From: Asaia bogorensis
GTDB lineage: Bacteria; Pseudomonadota; Alphaproteobacteria; Acetobacterales; Acetobacteraceae
NCBI GenBank assembly: GCA_945874515.1
Contig: CAMCHA010000052.1
Span: 1 to 9,724, forward strand
Length of the DNA: 9,724 nt
Direction of reading: 5' to 3'
Positions within the stretch are counted from its first letter, which is position 1. The number at the start of each line of letters is the position of its first letter. A program made the translations under genes and the position numbers. Of this stretch, positions 1 to 5,882 are shown in pieces. A model generated the notes under the pieces. That model ran no database searches. It had not been told where the DNA came from and saw nothing but the letters and a program-made list of their open reading frames with translations.

Positions 1-512
1 AGTTCGATCAAGCGATACCCCGCCTTGATGGAACGCTTGGTGGCGGCGACGAAGGCTTCGATGGACGCAGCAATATCCGCTTCCGTCATGGCGCGCGGCG
101 GGATGAAATCGCCAAAGGCCTCAGCGGAGGGCCCAAGGGTTTCCCAGGAGGGATCCGCCGGGCCTGGTAGCCAGGCCTGCTTGCGGGCTGCCTTGCGGCC
201 GGCATGGGCCAATTGAATGGCGGGCACGGTGCCGAGTGCCGCAAGCGCGGATGCTAATTGAGTATGGCTTGGCAGATGCGCGTCAGACCAAATGCCGACA
301 TCGCCTGGGCTGATCCGCCCTTCGGCTGTCACGGCGGTGGCTTCCACCATCACCATGCCAGCGCCCCCGGAAGCGCGCGCGCCCAGATGTACCAGATGCC
401 ATTCGGTTGGAATGCCATCATCATGGCAGGAATACTGGCACATGGGTGCGACGCCGATGCGATTGGAAAAGGTAACGCCGCGCAGCGTCAGGGGGGAAAA
501 CAGATCGGTCAC
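1..512 (-). CDS. Old Yellow Enzyme family NADH:flavin oxidoreductase (YqjM-like), partial
   Basis: FMN-dependent oxidoreductase of the Old Yellow Enzyme family. Members reduce activated C=C bonds of enones and related electrophiles with NAD(P)H, in the cytoplasm. Only the first 170 codons lie in the window; the C-terminal half of the barrel is beyond base 1. The N-terminus reads MTDLFSPLTLRGVTFSNRI, followed by the YqjM-type motif APMCQYS (Cys25, Tyr27) that tunes the flavin in this subclass. Further matches are VEATAVTAEGRIS (56-68), GIWSD (73-77) and the flavin/substrate motif QLAHAGRK (100-107). The visible end, GYRLIE, is where the family continues to the I-H-x-A-H-G-Y-L region. The GTG start overlaps the stop of the upstream lipoprotein gene (GTGA, 509-512), and GGAGG lies 10 bases upstream, so translation is probably coupled. 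The physiological substrate cannot be read from sequence. Family assignment is secure. Confidence 0.93.
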   Translation of the reverse strand, partial: MTDLFSPLTLRGVTFSNRIGVAPMCQYSCHDDGIPTEWHLVHLGARASGGAGMVMVEATAVTAEGRISPGDVGIWSDAHLPSHTQLASALAALGTVPAIQLAHAGRKAARKQAWLPGPADPSWETLGPSAEAFGDFIPPRAMTEADIAASIEAFVAATKRSIKAGYRLIE

Positions 513-1324
513 GGGCGGGAAGCCTCCGGGTTGGGCAGGGCGGTCCAGGGCGGCAGCCGCCCCAGACGGTTTTCGAATATGGCGAACCATTGCGGCGCGC
601 CAGGGGGGGCGGGCAGCAAAATGCCGCGCCGATCGGTTGGGAAGCGCGCCATCGTCACCGCATCCTGAATATTGCCGCCAATGGCTTCAACCATGCCGTG
701 ATGGTTGCGGATGACAATATCGCAATGCATGGGCCGAAACCGCCCCTGATCCCCGGCACGGTCTTGCCAATTGGCCAAGGGCCGGCTGGACCGATCGGCG
801 CAAAGCAAATCCCCAGGCGCGGCCACACGATCCCTCACCCGATGCGGGATGAAGGGTGCCTGATGCGGAAATTCTCGCGCATCGGCGATCATGCCATCAA
901 TGCTGGTGCCATGCGCGGCAGAGGGCCGGAATTCCCGTGCATCAATCCCGGCTGTCTGCATCACAAAGGAAATGAAGGCGGCGGACCAGGCATCTTGTTG
1001 CCATTGCCCTTCATACCCCGCACGAAATAGCGCGCGATTGCGCGTGATGATGTCGCGCCCTTCCGGCACCGCCCGCCAATAGGCTTGCAGCCGCGGAAAG
1101 CCGGTGGGGTCCGATTCCTGCGCTGGGCCCGGCTGCCGGTCTGAAACCTGCCGTCCCCATTCTTCCCATTCCGCAATGGCGATACGGAGCATTCTTTCGC
1201 GCGCAAGCGGCGGATAGGAAAGTGGCGCTTCCCTTGGAGCGGATGGTGCCACGGCGCAGGCCGTGAGCAGCACAGTCAGCAGCAATGCCAGAAAAAGCCG
1301 AGCCTTCACCATGCTCACCTTCAT
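509..1324 (-). CDS. DUF2272 domain lipoprotein
   Basis: Predicted lipoprotein of 271 residues with a DUF2272 domain. A basic start is followed by a hydrophobic run (residues 9-22) and the lipobox LTAC (20-23), so Cys23 should be lipidated after signal peptidase II cleavage. DUF2272 hallmarks follow in order: W113-SAAFISFVMQTAG, a serine/histidine segment around S135-H138, PGDLLC (170-175), HCDIVI (200-205) and AIGGN (214-218). The family resembles NlpC/P60 or CHAP-type cysteine peptidase folds and is suspected of acting on cell-wall material, but its activity is not established. Here the position before SAAF is Trp, and I see no certain nucleophile. The start at 1324 overlaps the preceding stop (ATGA). 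A second ATG at 1312, four codons in, has the better ribosome site (AAGG five bases upstream) and may be the real start. The protein probably faces the periplasm, anchored to a membrane, between two genes for cytoplasmic enzymes. Confidence 0.88.
   Translation of the reverse strand: MKVSMVKARLFLALLLTVLLTACAVAPSAPREAPLSYPPLARERMLRIAIAEWEEWGRQVSDRQPGPAQESDPTGFPRLQAYWRAVPEGRDIITRNRALFRAGYEGQWQQDAWSAAFISFVMQTAGIDAREFRPSAAHGTSIDGMIADAREFPHQAPFIPHRVRDRVAAPGDLLCADRSSRPLANWQDRAGDQGRFRPMHCDIVIRNHHGMVEAIGGNIQDAVTMARFPTDRRGILLPAPPGAPQWFAIFENRLGRLPPWTALPNPEASRP
523..527 (-). promoter_or_regulatory. Ribosome binding site for the GTG start at 512
   Basis: GGAGG on the minus strand, 10 bases before the GTG at 512-510 and inside the last codons of the lipoprotein gene. 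It supports a GTG start in a 4-base overlap for the oxidoreductase, whose reading frame has no ATG before codon 24. Confidence 0.55.
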
Positions 1325-2097
1325 GCCCTGTCCAGCGTGGCGAAGGCTTCCTGCGCGATATTCAGCGCCTTCAGCATGAAGGCAAAGCCATTATAGGGCC
1401 CGCCCTGAATCAGCGCTTCAATGATGTCATTCCGGCTGGCCCCGATATTGAGCGCGGAGAGGATGAACTTGCGCAGCAAAATATCATGATCCAGCGCCGC
1501 GAAGGACGCTACGGCGCAAAGTGCCCGCAACCGCCGATCGAGCCCTGGGCGGTCCCAGATTTCGCCATAGCAATACTGCACCACCAGCGGATAAATGCTG
1601 CCCGTGGCGGGATTATCCGGCGCGGCATGGCCTTCATGCCGGCGTTCGGCATGCAGCGCGCCTTGCAGGTCTCGGCCACGTTCCATTAGCGCTTCCAGCG
1701 AATCAGCGCGCGGTGCATCGGCTTCAAGCGTGATGCCTTGCTCAGCAAAGACCGCCAACGCCGTTTCCAGTGCGGTTTCGGATGCGGCAAAGCCGCGATA
1801 AATGCCGATCTGGATCAGAATTTCCACAATGGCGCGCGGCGTCAGGCCAAGCTTCAAGGCAGCCGCAACGTGGCGGCGAAGCTGCGCCTGGTTTTGCACG
1901 GAACAGAGCACCGCCAGCGTCACCGCCATGCGTTCCTGGCGGGACAGGCCGGGTCGGTTCCAGATATTTCCATAGACGAGTTCGGCCATCAGATCGCCAA
2001 AGCCAAGGGCGCCATTAGCGAGCGCCGCTTCACCCGCGCCGAAAATCTCAGCGCGCAATGCCGTGCCGCTGCGGTTCAAATCATCGCGTTGTGTCAT
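1321..2097 (-). CDS. Tandem-domain carboxymuconolactone decarboxylase family protein
   Basis: A 258-residue protein with two CMD (AhpD/PcaC-like) domains. Family members include 4-carboxymuconolactone decarboxylase of the protocatechuate pathway and AhpD-type thiol peroxidase partners. Domain 1 spans about 38-117 and domain 2 about 173-252. Each carries the motif YG(N/E)IW(N/D)RPGL, at 42-51 and 177-186, a constant 135-residue offset. Domain 1 keeps the family histidine in LRRHVAAALKLG (His76). The equivalent position in domain 2, LRKFILSALNIG, is Phe211. Neither domain has a CxxC, so an AhpD-like disulphide role is unlikely. It is the first gene of the minus-strand operon: AAGGGG stands 6 bases before its ATG, and its stop overlaps the start of the DUF2272 gene (1321-1324). 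A decarboxylase or isomerase-like role in ring or lactone catabolism is possible, but the substrate is unknown. A PcaC assignment would be over-reach without other pca genes. Confidence 0.9.
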   Translation of the reverse strand: MTQRDDLNRSGTALRAEIFGAGEAALANGALGFGDLMAELVYGNIWNRPGLSRQERMAVTLAVLCSVQNQAQLRRHVAAALKLGLTPRAIVEILIQIGIYRGFAASETALETALAVFAEQGITLEADAPRADSLEALMERGRDLQGALHAERRHEGHAAPDNPATGSIYPLVVQYCYGEIWDRPGLDRRLRALCAVASFAALDHDILLRKFILSALNIGASRNDIIEALIQGGPYNGFAFMLKALNIAQEAFATLDRA

Positions 2098-2188
2098 GGC
2101 CTACCCCTTCTGGCGCGGGCGCAAGCTAACGCCCCCCATGGATCAATCAAGCGCCGGGGGCCTTCCCCTTCGCGCCCAGGCGGTCCAC
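2098..2188. promoter_or_regulatory. Divergent intergenic region, CMD operon / lolA
   Basis: The only divergent gap in the window, about 90 bases. It must hold the promoter of the minus-strand operon and probably that of lolA. No strong sigma-70 pair is visible. The best minus-strand candidate is TTGATT (bases 2145-2150) and TTAGCT (2124-2129), only 15 bases apart, which is weak. AAGGGG at 2104-2109 (minus) is the CMD ribosome site. Function is inferred from gene orientation, not from motifs. Confidence 0.4.
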
Positions 2189-2833
2189 ATGAGGGCTATG
2201 TTCCGCCGCGCCCTGCTTGCCGCCCCGCTTTTGCTGCCGCTCCCCGCCCTGGCCCAGCCCCGGGCGGCTGCGCTTTCCGACCGTGACCGACGCGATATCG
2301 CGGCTGTCGAGGCCTATTTGAACCGGCTGACCACACTCCGCGCGCGGTTTTTGCAAATCGCGCAGAATGGCGCTTCCGCGCAGGGCTGGGCCTATATCTC
2401 CCGCCCGGGGCGGATGCGCTTTGATTATGACCCGCCGGAACCGCTGCTGCTGGTGGCGGATGGCAACCAATTCCTGCTCTATGACCGGGAATTGAAGGCG
2501 CCGACCACGCTGCCCACCAGCGCCACACCGCTTGGGATGCTGCTGCGCCCGGAAATCCGGCTTTCCGGGGATGTCACCATCAGCCGTATCCAGCGCGATG
2601 GCGGGTTTCTGCGCATTACCCTGTTCCGCACCAATGACCCGCGAGAGGGCTCGCTCACCCTGGTTTTCCAGCCGGAACCCCTGGAATTGCGCCAATGGGC
2701 GGTACTGGATGCGCAGGGGCGCGAAACCCGCGTGACGCTGACGCAGGTTGAAACCGGGATGCCGCTGAATGCGCGCATGTTCCAGTTCAACCATCCGCAG
2801 TTTTTTGAACCGGGTGGGGCTGGGGGAAGGTAA
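2189..2833 (+). CDS. lolA: Outer-membrane lipoprotein carrier protein LolA
   Basis: Periplasmic chaperone that takes mature lipoproteins released by LolCDE at the inner membrane and carries them to the outer membrane. From the ATG at 2189 it is 214 residues, near the usual length. The signal peptide is MRAMFRRALLAAPLLLPLPALA, with cleavage expected after ALA at residue 22. The mature part begins with a helix, then YLNRLTTLRARFLQ (43-56), the LolA core with the basic and aromatic residues seen in the family. Next come the hallmark SRPGRMRFDYDPPEP (71-85) and LLVADG-FLLYDRELKAPT, and FQFNHPQFFEP closes the barrel. The frame stays open upstream to an ATG at 2063, but that would overlap the divergent gene and bury the signal peptide behind 42 extra residues, so I reject it. 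ATG 2198, three codons later, is an alternative start. Confidence 0.93.
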   Translation: MRAMFRRALLAAPLLLPLPALAQPRAAALSDRDRRDIAAVEAYLNRLTTLRARFLQIAQNGASAQGWAYISRPGRMRFDYDPPEPLLLVADGNQFLLYDRELKAPTTLPTSATPLGMLLRPEIRLSGDVTISRIQRDGGFLRITLFRTNDPREGSLTLVFQPEPLELRQWAVLDAQGRETRVTLTQVETGMPLNARMFQFNHPQFFEPGGAGGR

Positions 2834-2922
2834 GCAGGGCTGGTTTGCCGCCCCGCCGCCCGCGTGCTACCGCCCCGGCCAAATAAACGGCCCCTGCCGC
2901 CTCCGTTTCGAAAGGCTTTGTC

Positions 2923-3432
2923 ATGTCCGAACAATCCGCCGCCCAGCCCGCAAATGGCCCCGGGCAGATGGCGCCCAGCCCCATCACGCTCAACCTGCAA
3001 TACACCAAGGATCTGTCCTTCGAAGTGCCGGGCGCGCCGCAGATTTTCATCAATCTGCGCGAAGCGCCCAAGGTTGACATTGCGTTGGATGTCCAGGCGC
3101 GCCGCCTACAAGAAGGCCAGGAAAATTTCGAAGTCACGCTGCAAATCCGCTGTGAGGCCAAGATCGGCCCCGAAACTCCGGCCTTCATCGCCGAATTGGT
3201 CTATTGCGGCATTTTCACCGTGAATGGCATCGCGCCCGAGATGCTGGAACCCGTGCTGCTGGTGGAATGCCCGCGCCTGTTGTTCCCCTTCGCGCGCAAT
3301 ATCCTGGCCGATGTGACACGTGATGGAGGCTTCCCGCCCGTGCTGCTGGCGCCGATTGATTTCGTCGCCCTTTGGCAGAATCGCCGCGCGCAGCAGCAGG
3401 TGGCCGCCGCTCCTGCCCAAGGAAATGCCTGA
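2923..3432 (+). CDS. secB: Protein-export chaperone SecB
   Basis: Cytosolic tetrameric chaperone that holds precursors unfolded and passes them to SecA for Sec-dependent export. The 169-residue product has every block of the family: YTKDLSFEVP (27-36), the FEVTL strand (69-73), ELVYCGIFTV (91-100), ECPRLLFPFAR (115-125) and DVTRDGGFPPVLLAPIDF (130-147). The acidic and hydrophobic SecA-contact strands are intact. The N-terminus has about 20 extra polar residues and the C-terminus an Ala/Gln-rich tail, both common in alphaproteobacteria. GAAAGG at 2910-2915 lies 7 bases before the ATG, so the start is firm. It is 89 bases downstream of lolA and could share its transcript, joining two steps of envelope-protein delivery, but the gap could also hold its own promoter. 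Confidence 0.98.
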   Translation: MSEQSAAQPANGPGQMAPSPITLNLQYTKDLSFEVPGAPQIFINLREAPKVDIALDVQARRLQEGQENFEVTLQIRCEAKIGPETPAFIAELVYCGIFTVNGIAPEMLEPVLLVECPRLLFPFARNILADVTRDGGFPPVLLAPIDFVALWQNRRAQQQVAAAPAQGNA

Positions 3433-3439
3433 ATCCCGC

Positions 3440-3468
3440 GCCTGGGGGCGAAAAAACGCTCCCAAGGC
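3440..3468 (+). terminator. Stem-loop after secB, possible weak terminator
   Basis: Arms GCCTGGGGGCG and CGCTCCCAAGGC pair over 11 bp with one G-U wobble and one bulged base around an A6 loop, beginning 7 bases after the secB stop. The following bases (TGCTTTG) are not a proper T-run, so full intrinsic termination is doubtful. It could be a leaky terminator or a 3' stabilising structure between secB and hemH. Confidence 0.35.
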
Positions 3469-3490
3469 TGCTTTGAACCCTTGACCCCCA

Positions 3491-3513
3491 GCCCGCGCAT
3501 GTCATGTGCGGGC
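3491..3513 (+). promoter_or_regulatory. Hairpin at the hemH translation start
   Basis: GCCCGCGCA (3491-3499) pairs with TGTGCGGGC (3505-3513) over 9 bp with one G-U pair and a 5-base loop TGTCA. It ends 2 bases before the ATG at 3516 and contains the earlier ATG at 3504. It occupies the place where a ribosome binding site would be, and no good Shine-Dalgarno sequence is visible here. Regulation of hemH translation is an inference. Confidence 0.35.
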
Positions 3514-3515
3514 AT

Positions 3516-4634
3516 ATGGATCAGATGATGCCCGCATCGCCGCGCCGCCAGCGCCTGGCTATTGTGCTGTTCAACCTCGGCGGACCCGATGCGCCGGAAA
3601 GCGTGCGGCCATTCCTGGTCAATCTGTTCACGGACCCCGCCATTCTGCGCGTGCCGGGCTTCATCCGCCCCTGGCTTGGCCGGCTGATCGCCTGGCGCCG
3701 CACCAAGCCGGCGCAGGAAAACTATGCGGTGCTGGGTGGGCGTTCGCCGCTTCGGGAACTGACGGAAGAACAGGCGAGCAGCCTGGAAGCCGCCTTGGCC
3801 AATGAACCGGGCACGGAAACCCGCTGCTTTGTCGCCATGCGCTATTGGCACCCGATGAGTGATGAATGCGCCCGCGCCGTGAAGGAATGGGCGCCGGATC
3901 GTATTCTGCTGGTGCCGCTCTATCCGCAATTCTCCACGACAACCACGGGATCAAGCCTGGTTGCCTGGCAGGAAGCTGCGCGCAAGATCGGGATGGATGT
4001 GCCGACCACGGCGCTCTGTTGCTGGCATTCGGATCAGGGCTTTGCGGCGGCGACTGCGCGGCTGGTGCGTGAAGCCTATGCCAAGGCGCGCGCGGAATTG
4101 CCCGCGGAAGTCCCGCTGCGCGTGTTGTTTTCCGCCCATGGGCTGCCGGAATCCATTGTGAAGGCAGGCGATCCCTATCAATGGCAGGTCGAGCAAACCG
4201 TTGCCGCGGTAGTCGCTGAATTGGCGATGCCGGAGCTTGACCATATCGTCTGCTACCAGTCTCGCGTGACACCTCAGGTTTGGATCGGGCCTTCCACGGA
4301 AGGCGAGATTGAACGCGCGGCGAAAGAAAAGGTCGCGATCCTGATCTGCCCCATCGCCTTTGTGTCGGAGCATTCCGAAACTCTGGTGGAATTGGATGTG
4401 GAATATCGGGAAGAAGCCGAGCATCTTGGCATTCCTGGCTATTTCCGCGTGCCGGCGCAGAATAGTGATCCGGCCTTCATCGCATCCTTGGCAGGGCTCG
4501 TGCGCGGCGCGCTGCAATCCGGGCGCAGCCTGTGCTCCTTCGCCGGTGGGCGGCAATGCCCGAAGCAGCATCGTGATTGCCCGCATGAAAAGCTGCGCGT
4601 TGAGGCCCCTGCGCGCGCCAAAGCCGAGGCATGA
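3516..4634 (+). CDS. hemH: Ferrochelatase, probable [2Fe-2S] type
   Basis: Inserts Fe2+ into protoporphyrin IX to give protoheme, the last step of the classical heme pathway, at the inner face of the membrane. From ATG 3516 it is 372 residues. The N-terminal LAIVLFNLGGPDAPESV is followed by YAVLGGRSPL, VPLYPQFSTTTTGS, the catalytic FSAHGLPE (His208) and CPIAFVSEHSETLVELD (Glu288, Glu292), the second half of the metal site. Cys168/Cys169 in the ALCCWHSD segment sit where the N-terminal cluster ligand of human ferrochelatase lies, and Cys340, Cys348 and Cys355 form a C-terminal triplet. Together they suggest a [2Fe-2S] cluster, as known for Caulobacter ferrochelatase. Starts at ATG 3504, 3525 or 3528 are also possible; none has a strong ribosome site. 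The stop overlaps the start of the HAD gene (ATGA, 4631-4634). Confidence 0.97.
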   Translation: MDQMMPASPRRQRLAIVLFNLGGPDAPESVRPFLVNLFTDPAILRVPGFIRPWLGRLIAWRRTKPAQENYAVLGGRSPLRELTEEQASSLEAALANEPGTETRCFVAMRYWHPMSDECARAVKEWAPDRILLVPLYPQFSTTTTGSSLVAWQEAARKIGMDVPTTALCCWHSDQGFAAATARLVREAYAKARAELPAEVPLRVLFSAHGLPESIVKAGDPYQWQVEQTVAAVVAELAMPELDHIVCYQSRVTPQVWIGPSTEGEIERAAKEKVAILICPIAFVSEHSETLVELDVEYREEAEHLGIPGYFRVPAQNSDPAFIASLAGLVRGALQSGRSLCSFAGGRQCPKQHRDCPHEKLRVEAPARAKAEA

Positions 4635-5284
4635 AGCGCCCCGCCGCCATCCTGTTTGATTGCGATGGCGTCTTGGCCGATTCCGAATGGGTGGGGGCTA
4701 GCATCGTCGCCGAGGAATTGACTCTGCGCGGCTGGCCCATGACGGCAGCCGAAGCGCGCGAGACATTTCTGGGGCTGGCCCTGCCCGATATGCTGCCCCT
4801 CATTGAAGCGCGGGTCGGGCTGCTGCCGCCCGAATGGGGGCAGGAAATCTCCACCCTGATCGCGCGGCGCATGGCGGAAGAAACGCTGGCCATACCAGGT
4901 GCGGTGGAAGCGGTGCGCGCCTTTGCTGCGGCGGGTATGGCGGTGGCGGTTGCTTCCAATTCCGCGCGCTTTGAATTGGCCGCGAAGATGCGGAGCCTGG
5001 GGCTCGCGCAGATATTCGCCGGGCGGGTGTTTTCCTATGAGGATGTGCCGCGCCCTAAGCCCTGGCCGGATATGTACCTGGCCGCCGCCGCCGCCTGTGG
5101 CGCGGCGCCGCAGGATTGCGTGGTGATTGAAGATAGCGTGCCCGGTGTGCGTGCGGGGCGTGCGGCTGGCTGCCGTGTGCTGGGTTTTTGCCATGAAAGT
5201 CCCGCTGCGGTGCTGGCGGCGCATGGGGCGGAGCCTTTTGCGGATATGGCGGCTTTGCCGGGGTTGTTGTTGGGGGAAGGTTGA
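4631..5284 (+). CDS. HAD superfamily phosphatase, subfamily IA (Gph / beta-phosphoglucomutase-like)
   Basis: A 217-residue haloacid dehalogenase-type hydrolase, probably a cytoplasmic phosphatase or phosphomutase for a small phosphorylated metabolite. Motif I is FDCDGVLADSE, with nucleophile Asp10 and acid/base Asp12. The cap follows (about 17-85) and motif II is ASNSA (Ser109). Motif III lysine is in RPKPWPDMY (Lys143), and motif IV is VIEDSVPGVRAG (Glu167, Asp168). All catalytic residues are present. The PKP-P-D-Y and EDS-G-AG patterns are those of the phosphoglycolate phosphatase / beta-phosphoglucomutase group, but substrate cannot be decided. It begins inside the hemH stop codon (4-base overlap), so its translation is probably coupled to ferrochelatase, although no link between this enzyme and heme synthesis is evident from sequence. 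Confidence 0.93.
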   Translation: MKRPAAILFDCDGVLADSEWVGASIVAEELTLRGWPMTAAEARETFLGLALPDMLPLIEARVGLLPPEWGQEISTLIARRMAEETLAIPGAVEAVRAFAAAGMAVAVASNSARFELAAKMRSLGLAQIFAGRVFSYEDVPRPKPWPDMYLAAAAACGAAPQDCVVIEDSVPGVRAGRAAGCRVLGFCHESPAAVLAAHGAEPFADMAALPGLLLGEG

Positions 5285-5308
5285 TTCGATCTTGCGGAAA
5301 AAGCGGCC

Positions 5309-5851
5309 ATGACCTTGCGCGCTTGGTTGAGTTTCAATGGCCGCATCAGCCGTAAGACCTGGTGGATTTATTATATCCTGGTGCCGTTGCTTATGAGTCT
5401 TGCCGTCCTACTTGAGACTTTAGCAGTTACCAGGTTCTTTTCGGCTTTTGGGATTTGGCAGTCCTTCGGCCCATCAGAATTTACGATTGTGATGTTTCTT
5501 ATGGGTTCTCAGATTTTTTACTGGATTATTTGGTTTTCTGGCTGCACCAAGCGTTTCCATGACCTCAATCTCTCCTGGCGATGGCCTTTGGTTTTGGCTC
5601 TGCCGGGGCTCTTGTTCACGGCCATCTACTGGGACGTCATTTTGGCCAATGTCTTGATGCGTGAAAGAGGTTTTCTGGCAGAATGGGTCCTTAGTCTTTC
5701 TTGGTTGCCTTTGATCCCGTTGGGAAGCTTTTTGTGTCAGACGGGTTTATTGGGCTTCTTACGCGGCACACGCGGCCCCAACCGCTTCGGCCCTGATCCG
5801 CTGGCGCCGCCTGACGCCGCCAATATTGCGCTTCCCCCGCAGCCTCAGTAG
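5309..5851 (+). CDS. DUF805 family membrane protein (copy 1)
   Basis: A 180-residue integral membrane protein of family DUF805, function unknown. Family marks are WLSFNGRISRKTWW (6-19), the motif KRFHDLNLSWRW (81-92) and the C-terminal GFLRGTRGPNRFGPDPLAP (149-167). Hydrophobic segments suggest about four membrane spans (roughly 19-40, 59-77, 93-113 and 126-146). The usual S-G-W-W after the HD motif is changed to LSWRW, and the segment before the last span is longer than in copy 2. The middle of the gene is AT-rich: 81 G+C in the 180 bases 5401-5580 (45%), against about 65% nearby. Both ends are close to copy 2 at DNA level. It lies 24 bases after the HAD gene and 31 before copy 2, so it is likely in one transcript with its neighbours. 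Confidence 0.9.
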   Translation: MTLRAWLSFNGRISRKTWWIYYILVPLLMSLAVLLETLAVTRFFSAFGIWQSFGPSEFTIVMFLMGSQIFYWIIWFSGCTKRFHDLNLSWRWPLVLALPGLLFTAIYWDVILANVLMRERGFLAEWVLSLSWLPLIPLGSFLCQTGLLGFLRGTRGPNRFGPDPLAPPDAANIALPPQPQ

Positions 5852-5867
5852 CTTCGCCGTCAGGATT

Positions 5868-5873
5868 GAGGAG
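5868..5873 (+). promoter_or_regulatory. Ribosome binding site fixing the second DUF805 start
   Basis: GAGGAG, 9 bases before the ATG at 5883. It settles the start: the frame is open further upstream to an ATG at 5826, but that lies within the end of the first DUF805 gene and would add 19 residues unlike the family N-terminus. Confidence 0.8.
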
Positions 5874-5882
5874 AAAAAGCTG

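Noticed and set aside
258..714. Two overlapping plus-strand open frames of about 140 codons
   Set aside because: They lie opposite the oxidoreductase and DUF2272 genes, have no recognisable domains, and are shadows of GC-rich coding DNA.
2063..2188. Upstream extension of lolA to the ATG at 2063
   Set aside because: It would overlap the divergent CMD gene and place 42 non-conserved residues before a clear signal peptide.
2852..2880. Possible sigma-70 promoter (TTGCCG, 17 bases, TACCGC) before secB
   Set aside because: The -10 hexamer matches at only two positions; not supportable in GC-rich DNA.
2834..2897. GCAGGG (2834-2839) and CCCTGC (2892-2897) as a terminator after lolA
   Set aside because: Six pairs with a loop of over 50 bases and no T-run; likely chance.
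3201..3929. Minus-strand open frame of 242 codons opposite secB and hemH
   Set aside because: Antisense to two certain genes, with no domain resemblance and a His/Arg-rich composition typical of shadow frames.
4439..5224. Minus-strand open frame of 261 codons opposite hemH and the HAD gene
   Set aside because: Same reasons; the plus-strand genes carry complete catalytic motifs.
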